34,113 bases of DNA, taken from the NCBI GenBank assembly GCA_018823795.1, contig JAHJGZ010000071.1, positions 1-34,113 on the forward strand, in the 5' to 3' direction. The notes under the pieces were generated by a model. The model searched no databases. It was given only the letters and a program-made list of their open reading frames with translations, and was not told the origin of the DNA. This DNA comes from Candidatus Omnitrophota bacterium (GTDB lineage Bacteria > Omnitrophota > Omnitrophia > JAHJGZ01). Below, piece after piece: positions 1-8,777 of the stretch. The first letter of the stretch is position 1. The number at the start of each line of letters is the position of its first letter. The position numbers and the translations under genes are program-made.

Positions 1-56
1 CAATCGGCAATTAATTGTAATTTTTGGTCCATAGGGTTTGTTTTGATCCACGGCAT
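1..56 (-). mobile_element. 5' end of an IS481-like transposase CDS, truncated by the window edge
   Basis: Minus strand reads ATG CCG TGG ATC AAA ACA AAC CCT ATG GAC CAA AAA TTA CAA TTA ATT GCC GAT = MPWIKTNPMDQKLQLIAD, preceded by AGGAGG. MPW..xNPMDQ(K/R)LQ(F/L)(I/V)A is the typical N-terminus of IS481-type helix-turn-helix/rve transposases. Too short for the ORF track. Confidence 0.7.
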
Positions 57-87
57 GGTATTTACCTCCTTGCCGTAGATTATAAAC

Positions 88-124
88 TGTTACCTATGTC
101 CCCGGTTTATTTTGTTAACTATGT
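88..124. repeat. Direct repeat TGTTA(C/A)CTATGT x2, probably in the IS end / transposase-binding region
   Basis: TGTTACCTATGT at 88-99 and TGTTAACTATGT at 113-124 (11/12 identical), just upstream of the transposase start. Confidence 0.5.
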
Positions 125-147
125 TACCAGTTTGTACCCGGCAGCAG

Positions 148-167
148 CCTGCCTGCCGGTAGGCAGG
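148..167. repeat. 20-nt near-perfect palindrome CCTGCCTGCCGGTAGGCAGG (REP-like)
   Basis: All ten base pairs form, with one G.T(U) wobble. The CCTGCCTG core recurs in the hairpin near 18116-18151. Confidence 0.6.
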
Positions 168-312
168 GATTCGCCTACTACGTCGCATCTCCTGATGCTC
201 CTGCGTAGACTCCCCTCGTCCCGCTGTTGCCGGCAATCCTGCTGGCTTATCCTCCCGATCCCGATCCGCTCGGCGCGGGACTCGCTTCGAATCCATCATG
301 TAAAAAGTTAAT

Positions 313-387
313 TCGGGGCGGCAGGATTCGAACCTGCGGCCCCCTGCTCCCAAAGCAGGTGCTCTAACCAAACTGAGCCACGCCCCG
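313..387 (-). tRNA. tRNA-Pro (anticodon UGG)
   Basis: Minus strand: CGGGGCG TG GCTC AGTTTGGTTA GAGC A CCTGC TTTGGGA GCAGG GGGCC GCAGG TTCGAAT CCTGC CGCCCCG A. Full cloverleaf with 7-bp acceptor and intact D, anticodon and T arms. 3' CCA is not encoded. Confidence 0.95.
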
Positions 388-449
388 ATGTAAATTTTAA
401 ATTACAAAGTGTCAATTGTAAATTAGTTCACTTTGCAAGTCAAGCTGTC

Positions 450-3400
450 TTAATCCGCCTCTGGCGGTAGAATTGAAACCTTTTTTGTCTTAAAGGGGCT
501 TTTTTTCAAATCGCGCGACGCCTCTATTATTTTCAATTTTCCTCGCGGCTGGTCAAGATCGTCCGGAAGGCTATATTTGTTATTGTGTAGTGATGCGCCG
601 ATAACCCCTTCCATCGATTGTCTGAAAAGCCAGCCTGCTGCGCCCGTATATCCATTCCAGATCATGCGGCCAATATCATAATTGGTTAAAATGTCTGCGC
701 ATTGTTTATTCGGCTGCCCGCCGAAAATTTCGATCTCTTTTGGTGTTACGTGACCGACTGGTGTCGTTTTACGCCAGAGACGGTACGCAATTTCGCGATA
801 TTCGGCCGCCTTTTTTTCATTCCCTTCTTTGTCAAACCGCTCGGTGAGAAGTCGTGCAGCACGAATCATCCACTGAACGCCGTGACAGTACATACCATTT
901 TCGCGTACCCCTTCAGGATATTTAGAACTTCTTCCCAAGTATGGCTTGCTGTCTTCACGAAGAGCAGGCCATCCGAGCAGTACCGCATTTTCACGCTCAA
1001 GCACATTCAGTGCGGTATTAAAGACTACTTCAGAGCGTTTCGGATTAATGTTGCAATAGACTGCCCATGCAGCAGTCAATGCATCGGTTTCCCAAATGCC
1101 GCTATCTTTAACGCCGATTTCTGTGCCGTCATCATGATATGCACGCAGATACCGGTCTTGACGCCATGATGCCTCCAGTGCAGCACCCAGATCATCCATC
1201 TTTTTCTGATAGGCTGCCCGGGACTTTTTGCCGTCCCGCTTTTCAATAACGTTGATCATCCCCTTCATAATATAGTAGAGGAAAAAGCCGAGCCATACGC
1301 TCTCCCCTATCCCCTCACTACCGATTTCATCCAATCCGTCATTCCAGTCTCCGACTTGAATAAGCGGCAGGCCATTTTTCCCCAGCCGTTTATTGAACAC
1401 CAGATCAATTGACTTCATGCAATGGCGGTAGACAGAATCTGCGCGTGTCGAACGGTGATAGATGTGGCCATAACCTATTTTATTTTTCGGCAACAGTGCA
1501 AACGGGAACTCCGAGATAACATAGGATGTCATTTCATCAAGAAGTGACTCATCACCCGTTGCCTGTAAATATTCCGCGGTAGCCCATGCAAGCCAGAGCG
1601 GATTGTCAGATGCATGTGAACGGCATGCGAATGCGGTGCGGCCATCAGTCCTCGTAAAAAACCAATGGTACACATCGCCGCGGTAAAACTGATGCGACGC
1701 TGCCAAAACGATCTGCTTCCGCGCCAGTGATGGTTCGACCCAAAGTAAGTTTACACAATCTTGCAATTGATCACGGAAACCGTATGCACCGCTCGTCTGA
1801 TAAAATCCCCGGCGTGCCCAAATACGTTCGGCAAGCGCCTGGTATTTAAGCCAATTGAGAATCTGATCAAACTCGGGCTGATTTGTTTGCACCTCGACTG
1901 TCTTCATGAGGCTAAGCCACCAGGTGCGGGTTGCTTTAAGGCTTGATTGTGCTGCCTTAACGGTCCGGTATTTTTTGACTACTGCTTTTGCTTCTTTTAA
2001 TTTATCGGTTTGCCCGAGAATAATAGCAACCGTCCGTTCACTATTTGCCGGTATATTCAGCGTTCCTAAGAACGCAGCTATCTGCCGGTCATCGGTATAT
2101 TGTTTACGATCCGGTTTGCCTTCCTCTACCATAACCGGATGGGCAGTACTGCGGCCTCTGCCAAAAAATCGACCGCGGCGCGTTTCGATGCACTCAGCCG
2201 GTGTGGTCATAGAGGCAAATGCCCAGCCGACACGAAATATGTTGCGAGGATTATTAAAGAACAAAGCATTTAAATCTTTGTCATACCGGGTACGCAGCGT
2301 ACCGGATTTTTCAGGTTGAAATTCAAGGACCATTTGAAAATATGGAGCGACCCTCATTTTTCGTGATGTATTGCTATTGTTTTTTACCGTCAGAAGATAC
2401 ACCCCCGTTGGATCGTTCGGCGGTACAAATACGGTCAGTTCTGTCGCGATGTCCCCCTTCTTCATATGAAACGTAGCGCTTCCGTCGACACTGAATTCAC
2501 ACGTATTCTCTGCGCTGTGGTCATTGAGTGGATGCAAGGTCGGACAGTACCATTCTTTTTCCCCGACATCGTAAAGATAAATTGCTTCCTGTGGAACTTC
2601 CTTGGTAACCGTATCTGGCCAATCAGGCGTCAGGCGGTTCTGCTGTGAGTTACCATTACATGACGTATGCAGTCCGCGGTTTGTTACCATAAGAGAATGT
2701 ACCGGGTTTGACATTGCGTGGTCATACGGCCGTGTGGTATACGGGGTATGAACGGACAATGTATTCCCATCATGTATATAGTCAGAATACGGCTGCGGTG
2801 TTCCGGGAAGTATTTCACCGTGGCCGATAAGCGGCTGTTTTTTCTTCGGTGATGGATCTATGTGAGCGCCAGTTGGTTTTAAATGCTCCTTAATCAAATC
2901 GAGTGCCTCTTTTTTGTTTGTTGCATAGCCGATCATAAGACGTATCTGCTTAGATGATTTTGCTTTTACGTGGCAATCCATTAAGAGACTGCCGATCGGA
3001 TCAAACGTCGGATACCCAGCCGTATCGCGTGCTTCTTCAAACGCCAATGTTTGAAATACCCGCGGTGTCCAATAACTCTGCGCGCGCCCGATAAAATCCA
3101 TGCGTGACGTCAGAAAGCCTTCTGTCGGCTTTTCTGCAGCTAAAATCCCCATTGATTTGGTCCCTTTGTGCCACGCGAGAACTGCGTTGACATCACTGAC
3201 ATATTCCATTTCAGGAAAGAGCCGTGCATATTGCGTATGGAACCGGTCATGGAGTCCTCCATTCAAGACCCACTCGCAATACGGCACAATCTTTAATGCG
3301 CGCGGGGTGTGTGTCTGGTTTTCAACCGTAATAGTCCAGATCTCTGCTAAACTATCCTGGTCAGGAATATTAATATCAATCGTTGTTTTTATTCCATCAG

Positions 3401-6400
3401 TAATGTTGACAATCTTCAGTGAATCATCGATTCTTGTAATACGAGATGGGTTAAAGTTTTCAGTTGGAAAATTTCCAATAATTGGCCACGAAGAATTTTT
3501 TCCATCATTCCCCTTTTGGGTATCGAGAAGATAGAGAATTCTTCCACATGGTTCGATCATATCATAGGAACGGCGGGTAACATCGTATTCAGGAGGAAAG
3601 ACAGTCCGTTTTTGATGGTCTACTTCACTGTAGATTTCACTGTTTTCTTTGACAACAACTTTATATTCTCTGTTGTGAATGTCGTAACTTTTAATGCGTC
3701 GTCGCGCAGTTCGGTTATGGAGTGAACGCATACGAAATGAAATCCCGGTTGCAATTAAAAGTGCGGCGCCAATAAGAAGCAGCAACTGGCCAAACGGTAA
3801 TGATTGGATAAAAGAAATAATTCCTCCCCCTCCTGCTGCCTGCATTGCTTCTGCAGTGCTCCAGCAATAATCCCAATCAGCGCCGCGCGGTAGGTAAAAC
3901 GGAATAAGTAACGGTCCCCACGTACAAAATCGTTTCACTGCTTCGGGAAGATAGCGTTGTGCTGCTGCAGGACCGATTTTTTCAGCAATCCATTCATCGA
4001 ACCGGTCAAGCCCGAGAAAGCTCAAATTTACCAGTGTCGCAACACGTAGTCCCATGTGATCCATCCAAATAAGGACACGGAAGAAATCAAACGCAAGAAC
4101 CCAGACAAAAAGTTTTAAACTCCACGCATTAAATGCTTCAGGCGAGGAGGTCGCATTATGATAGATAGCAAACAGCGTGCGAATCGCACCGTCCTGGTTA
4201 TACCAGGTTGGCTGCGGCATCATGCGCAGGAAGGTAAATATAATCGGTGACATCCACAATCCCCACCGCAATACGTAAATCATATGTTCGATAAGCATTG
4301 CAACTCCTGCTTTGGAGAAGAAAAACTTGATCGGCGCTGCCTGTTTTTCGAAATAGGCTTGCATAAAAACTTTGTTAATCGCAAAAAGCCATGCGGCAAT
4401 CGACCAGTTGATAACGCCAGCAAGCGATTCGGTAAAAAGAAGTTTTGAACCGCCGGTGTATGATCCTAAATCAATACGGCCCCATTTATTTACCAGCGGA
4501 TAGGTAATGTAACGGACGGCATCAAATCCTGAACTGGTGTAGAGCTTAAATTTTTCAATGACGACCGGTACTTGCCGTGCGTCAAGATAGAATGCTGCGG
4601 CAGAGCCGACAAATGCACCGAGGAGCCCATCAGTAAGATAAAGTTTCCACGATTGTATCTTCCCCTGTCCGCGGACCATAAACGTGGCATCTCGCAAAAG
4701 ACTTACCCCAACAGAGGCGGCAAGACCGACCATAAGGCCGAAGACAATACGCTCGGGCATTGACAGTTCAAACATCCCCTGTGAAACCATTGACGTAAAT
4801 CCGTACCCAACCACTGCACCGCGTGCGTACAGCGTTCCATGACCATAGCTAAACTTGGCCCGTTCAAAAAACGGAAAACTGCCGTCAAATGTTTCAATAA
4901 TTGTTTTAAGAAGCGGAAAGACTAATGCCCCGAAGATAATACCGCACAGAAGCGGCGCTGATTTCATAATCGTTTGCGTCAATCCTGCATTGAAAAATAT
5001 ACTGATCGCAAAAAGCAGTCCGAGCAAATACCCGCTGAACCATGCCCCCTTTTTCATACCGACCCGCACATGCTCAGAGAGAGTTTTCCATGACGGTGCG
5101 GTGTGGTGCCCCGCATCAAGAAGTATGCCGGTGATAAGATACACTTCACCCCACAACCCTGCATAGGAAAGCATGGTGGTAATCATTGCAATAATCATGC
5201 TGATCAGTGTCGGTAATGCGGCAACTGTGCTGCTTGAACCAACATCAGCAATAAGTGGGGCAACAATAACGCCGAATGAGACGAAAAGGACCAGGATATG
5301 TTCTTTGAACTGACTCAGGGTTCGCCTTTTGATGACTAAACCAATGCCGTTTATAAGCAATTCGTTAAAGATAAAGACCACAAAAATCCGGCTCAGTGTT
5401 TCACAAAGAAACGGTGCTTTCATGAGAAGGCCGCCGGTTGTGACATTAAAAAAATTCTGGATAATCGTTATGTTTTCAACAAGGAGCAGCCAGCCGCACA
5501 AAAACGGCGTCATGACAAGCAATGTGCTGGTAATCGGCCGCAGGTGACGCCCCGAGGTAACGAGTGAATACATATTAAAGAAATGATAAATCAAAAAGGT
5601 GACCGCTGCAGTAAGGCTGCTCACCATGAATAATTTCTGCCATGATGATGGTGCTTGCAGAAGCTCTTGACGGCTTGCTGCTGCTGCCAGAAGACCGGAG
5701 AAAAGCATATTTTGGAAAACTTCAGCCGGGGTTAAATGTTTTCCCGTGATTTGAAATTTTAATACTTCGGCGATGAGGACACCGATTAAACCTATGAATA
5801 AAAAGGAGAAACTAATACCCGCGTCTAAAGAGCTTATCGTCCCCTGTGAATAGATCGAGAGTACAATGCCTGCAATGCCTACGATAACAACAGCATAAAT
5901 GAAATCCTTTATAATTCGTGACAGAAAAGTATCGTTAAACAATACCCCACGAGCGCTCGGCGTGCCTTTTGGTTTAAAACGAAAACTACTGCACAGTGAG
6001 ATGAGTCCGATGAGCAGGAGACTGATGATGGAAATCGAGATAAGTTTTATAAACATAAAATTCTTCTCGATAAATGAAAGCTTGTAGAAGTTGACATCCA
6101 TATAAAGAGTACCGGTCAGCGGTGCGCTCATGGCCTGTGGAGGTCCTTCTGCGCGGCTTACTTCAATCGGGCTTCCTCCCATAGGGCTTTGAATTGTTGG
6201 TCCGCCTGCCATGGGACTCACGACAAAAACAAACTCTTTTATTGTGCCGACCATTCCCCAGTCAATCTGTTCATGAAAATAATTCCAGCCCGGTTGCAGG
6301 GTGAGTGGAATCTTTTGCATCGTGGTCTCACCTTTAATTTCAACCTTAACTGCCACCTGATTTACCTGTTCAGGCGTTGGCATATTGACCCCAATCCGTA

Positions 6401-7766
6401 CTGCATCGACATTTTCTGGCGATAATCCAGCGGGAAACTTTTGACTCCAGACCCCGACGATTGCCCCAATCGGGACTGTGTAATCGAACTTCCATACATC
6501 CTTTGCTACCTCCTCATGAAAGGAACATTTCACCACACCATTTCCCGGGCCGATGTTAAACATCCCCTTCGCCCCCGCATCCAGATGTGAATAAAGGGCA
6601 GTAAAATCTTTTGGCGGTGTGATTGTTTCTTTTGGAAGTCCTTGTTTGACAAAGTTGAGAGCAAAAGCAATTGTTCCCTTAACTAATTCCTTCTCCCCTT
6701 TATGATTAATAATAAGAGAAACTTCATTGAGTTCATCGATCATATCCCAGTTAAGAGACTCTTGGAGCGTATTCCATCCACGGAAAAGTTCGAGCAGAAT
6801 AGTCTGTGTGTCCTTTTTACCCCGTATTTCTATGTGTGCGGCTATATCGGCTGTTTGCTCTATCGTGGGAACGTTTATATATATTCGTACGGTATTGATC
6901 GTGTCACTATTAAGCTCTTTGGGAAATTTTTTTGCCAGTATCTCGATATTCGTTCCCTTCGGCAATGTGTAGTCGCACTCTAGAATGTCTTTGTCTATCG
7001 TATCAGCGAATGTGGGGAGTGCACTTCCATTTGCATCACCGCTTTTAAGAATGCCACGCTTGTTGGCATCCATAATAGTAAAAGCGGTCTTGAGCGGTAC
7101 ACTTTTCGGCTTTTCTTCTTTTGCAGGTGTTAGGGCGGGAGTAACAGCTGATTTTATTTCAGGCACTTTTTTCTTTGGTGGAATGTATTTAAAAAGATTG
7201 AGATTGAAATAAACTGTTCCGGTTGCCGGGTCAGCGTCCCCTGTCGAGGTAATGGTAAATACGATTTCAGACAGGTCGCCAATACTTTTCCACTCTATCG
7301 GCCTTTTACGATACACCCATTTTTCCCCGATGCGTAAGGGGATGCGTTGCGTACTTTTTGTCCCCTGTATGTCTGCAGTTACCTGAATCTGTGTAATCTC
7401 TTCAGCTTTCGCAGAGCGAAGACCGATTTGTGCGCTATTTATGGCTGTCTTCGTCAGCGTTGACGGAAAATTTTTTAGCCGGACCTTTATGGATGAGCCC
7501 TTGGGTATTGAATAATCGCATTCGAGGACATTGTTGCCTGTTATGCCATCGACCGAGGTAATGACGTTGCCCTCAGATGATCCCGATTTTTCGACACCCC
7601 GCTCCCCTGCATCAAGGATATTAAATGACGGAGTAGCGAAGGCGCCTGTTGAAAAGATAAGTGTTGTTACGAGTAACGTGAGCCCGATGAATGTCAGTGG
7701 TGTAATGCGGAAATTCCGGCTACGCCTCATATTGGCGCACGGAACGGAATCGGAATTTGATAGCAT
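450..7766 (-). CDS. 2438-aa protein: signal/TM, three N-terminal beta-sandwich-like repeats, polytopic membrane core, two GT36-type beta-sandwich domains and a GH94 phosphorylase catalytic domain (NdvB C-terminal-like)
   Basis: Long uninterrupted ORF. GH94 signatures GAYGFRDQLQD and GDWNDG (1335-1352), plus tandem GT36_AF-like domains as in the C-terminal part of cyclic beta-1,2-glucan synthase. Many hydrophobic segments across about aa 565-1345. Confidence 0.85.
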   Translation of the reverse strand: MLSNSDSVPCANMRRSRNFRITPLTFIGLTLLVTTLIFSTGAFATPSFNILDAGERGVEKSGSSEGNVITSVDGITGNNVLECDYSIPKGSSIKVRLKNFPSTLTKTAINSAQIGLRSAKAEEITQIQVTADIQGTKSTQRIPLRIGEKWVYRKRPIEWKSIGDLSEIVFTITSTGDADPATGTVYFNLNLFKYIPPKKKVPEIKSAVTPALTPAKEEKPKSVPLKTAFTIMDANKRGILKSGDANGSALPTFADTIDKDILECDYTLPKGTNIEILAKKFPKELNSDTINTVRIYINVPTIEQTADIAAHIEIRGKKDTQTILLELFRGWNTLQESLNWDMIDELNEVSLIINHKGEKELVKGTIAFALNFVKQGLPKETITPPKDFTALYSHLDAGAKGMFNIGPGNGVVKCSFHEEVAKDVWKFDYTVPIGAIVGVWSQKFPAGLSPENVDAVRIGVNMPTPEQVNQVAVKVEIKGETTMQKIPLTLQPGWNYFHEQIDWGMVGTIKEFVFVVSPMAGGPTIQSPMGGSPIEVSRAEGPPQAMSAPLTGTLYMDVNFYKLSFIEKNFMFIKLISISIISLLLIGLISLCSSFRFKPKGTPSARGVLFNDTFLSRIIKDFIYAVVIVGIAGIVLSIYSQGTISSLDAGISFSFLFIGLIGVLIAEVLKFQITGKHLTPAEVFQNMLFSGLLAAAASRQELLQAPSSWQKLFMVSSLTAAVTFLIYHFFNMYSLVTSGRHLRPITSTLLVMTPFLCGWLLLVENITIIQNFFNVTTGGLLMKAPFLCETLSRIFVVFIFNELLINGIGLVIKRRTLSQFKEHILVLFVSFGVIVAPLIADVGSSSTVAALPTLISMIIAMITTMLSYAGLWGEVYLITGILLDAGHHTAPSWKTLSEHVRVGMKKGAWFSGYLLGLLFAISIFFNAGLTQTIMKSAPLLCGIIFGALVFPLLKTIIETFDGSFPFFERAKFSYGHGTLYARGAVVGYGFTSMVSQGMFELSMPERIVFGLMVGLAASVGVSLLRDATFMVRGQGKIQSWKLYLTDGLLGAFVGSAAAFYLDARQVPVVIEKFKLYTSSGFDAVRYITYPLVNKWGRIDLGSYTGGSKLLFTESLAGVINWSIAAWLFAINKVFMQAYFEKQAAPIKFFFSKAGVAMLIEHMIYVLRWGLWMSPIIFTFLRMMPQPTWYNQDGAIRTLFAIYHNATSSPEAFNAWSLKLFVWVLAFDFFRVLIWMDHMGLRVATLVNLSFLGLDRFDEWIAEKIGPAAAQRYLPEAVKRFCTWGPLLIPFYLPRGADWDYCWSTAEAMQAAGGGGIISFIQSLPFGQLLLLIGAALLIATGISFRMRSLHNRTARRRIKSYDIHNREYKVVVKENSEIYSEVDHQKRTVFPPEYDVTRRSYDMIEPCGRILYLLDTQKGNDGKNSSWPIIGNFPTENFNPSRITRIDDSLKIVNITDGIKTTIDINIPDQDSLAEIWTITVENQTHTPRALKIVPYCEWVLNGGLHDRFHTQYARLFPEMEYVSDVNAVLAWHKGTKSMGILAAEKPTEGFLTSRMDFIGRAQSYWTPRVFQTLAFEEARDTAGYPTFDPIGSLLMDCHVKAKSSKQIRLMIGYATNKKEALDLIKEHLKPTGAHIDPSPKKKQPLIGHGEILPGTPQPYSDYIHDGNTLSVHTPYTTRPYDHAMSNPVHSLMVTNRGLHTSCNGNSQQNRLTPDWPDTVTKEVPQEAIYLYDVGEKEWYCPTLHPLNDHSAENTCEFSVDGSATFHMKKGDIATELTVFVPPNDPTGVYLLTVKNNSNTSRKMRVAPYFQMVLEFQPEKSGTLRTRYDKDLNALFFNNPRNIFRVGWAFASMTTPAECIETRRGRFFGRGRSTAHPVMVEEGKPDRKQYTDDRQIAAFLGTLNIPANSERTVAIILGQTDKLKEAKAVVKKYRTVKAAQSSLKATRTWWLSLMKTVEVQTNQPEFDQILNWLKYQALAERIWARRGFYQTSGAYGFRDQLQDCVNLLWVEPSLARKQIVLAASHQFYRGDVYHWFFTRTDGRTAFACRSHASDNPLWLAWATAEYLQATGDESLLDEMTSYVISEFPFALLPKNKIGYGHIYHRSTRADSVYRHCMKSIDLVFNKRLGKNGLPLIQVGDWNDGLDEIGSEGIGESVWLGFFLYYIMKGMINVIEKRDGKKSRAAYQKKMDDLGAALEASWRQDRYLRAYHDDGTEIGVKDSGIWETDALTAAWAVYCNINPKRSEVVFNTALNVLERENAVLLGWPALREDSKPYLGRSSKYPEGVRENGMYCHGVQWMIRAARLLTERFDKEGNEKKAAEYREIAYRLWRKTTPVGHVTPKEIEIFGGQPNKQCADILTNYDIGRMIWNGYTGAAGWLFRQSMEGVIGASLHNNKYSLPDDLDQPRGKLKIIEASRDLKKSPFKTKKVSILPPEAD

Positions 7767-7826
7767 AGTACTCTTCCCTTTTATTTAATTGCTTATTATT
7801 GTGAACTTTTGGTCATAAAGTCTGGT

Positions 7827-7854
7827 ATTATAGCAAATTAAGAGTGAATATCAA
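7827..7854 (-). promoter_or_regulatory. Sigma70-like promoter for the 2438-aa gene: TTGATA-16 bp-TATAAT with extended TGC
   Basis: Minus strand TTGATA TTCACTCTTAATTTGC TATAAT, about 60 bp upstream of the 7766 start. Confidence 0.6.
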
Positions 7855-7916
7855 ACAAAAAAGCCATAAATCACACGCTTTAAGACATATGCTTAAAACG
7901 TACGACTTATGGCCTT
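7854..7916 (-). terminator. Long rho-independent terminator after the 8730-7943 transcript
   Basis: Minus-strand RNA GCCATAAGTCGTACGTTTTAAG-loop-CTTAAAGCGTGTGATTTATGGC pairs over 22 bp with four G.U wobbles and is followed by TTTTTTGTTT. Confidence 0.75.
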
Positions 7917-7942
7917 GAAAACAAGGCGTATCCTCAGTAATT

Positions 7943-8730
7943 CTAGCTGTGGGGTTTTATCTCAGCTATATATTCCTTTGCCGTTTCATGCCAACGGTCA
8001 AGCCACGAAGCTTTTTCATCGAAAGGATTCGTCTTCATCGCAAACCGGAAAAAGTACGGGTAATGTTCTTTTGTGTACTCCATGTATGACAACCATTGTC
8101 GGATTAATTTATTATAAGCCCGTTCAATATCTATTTTTGCATGGTCTAAATCCTCTTTCGATAAGGTAAGCAGGTTTCGGGCTGCTAATTCCTCGGCAAT
8201 ATGAAATATTGCCATGATCATATCGGTAAATGTTTCATGCTCCAAGAGGTTGGGATTTTGAAGCATGTTAATGAGCACTCCTCTTTTATCTTTGAGGAAT
8301 TTAGCCAATTTTGATAAATCAACTTTATTGATAGTAATGTCGCTTTGTAATGCTGTAATGCCTTACATGCTGCTTTGAAATTGATATCACCACGCCCATC
8401 TTTATCAATCAAAAGATCGTGAATGGTATGCAAGTTGTTGTCAAAATTTGATAAGTACACCAAGAGGTGTTTACCAAAATCACTAAAGAAAACCTCAATG
8501 ACCATGTTCAACTTCTTTAGATGGCTCTTCTTTTCCCATTCATTGAGTACGTGATGTATGATGAGTGAGACCATGAGAACTTCAATAAAAACAAACGCAA
8601 TATCGCCGACAAGATAAATAAATATGTGGTGCGCATCCATGAATATAAGATAATGTATCAGGTACACCGCAATAGACATCACTACCATTGCGATTCCTGC
8701 AATAATTTTCCAATAGCCTTTATGTTTCAT
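7943..8730 (-). pseudogene. Conserved small membrane protein (two TM helices plus helical C-terminal domain), split by a one-base frameshift near 8344-8346
   Basis: ORF 8218-8751 supplies the N-terminal part. The likely start is MKHKGYW at 8730, with GGAGG 6 nt upstream. ORF 7943-8308 supplies the C-terminal part (NPNLLEHETFTD...EELAARN...). Adding one A to the TACAAAGC run (minus strand) restores ...HYKSDITINKVDLSKLAKFLKDKRG.... Confidence 0.65.
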
Positions 8731-8777
8731 ATAACACCTCCGGTTATTCAAGGTTTCTAAAAATAATATGAGTACAA

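Noticed and set aside
24-371. Two overlapping ORFs (24-311 plus, 90-371 minus)
   Set aside because: They run through the IS end, palindromes and into the tRNA gene; no protein family resemblance.
702-1169. Plus-strand ORF of 155 aa, and the other plus-strand ORFs of 60-137 aa across 450-7766
   Set aside because: Antisense to the well-supported GH94 protein; no recognisable domain or RBS, and composition is typical of shadow ORFs.
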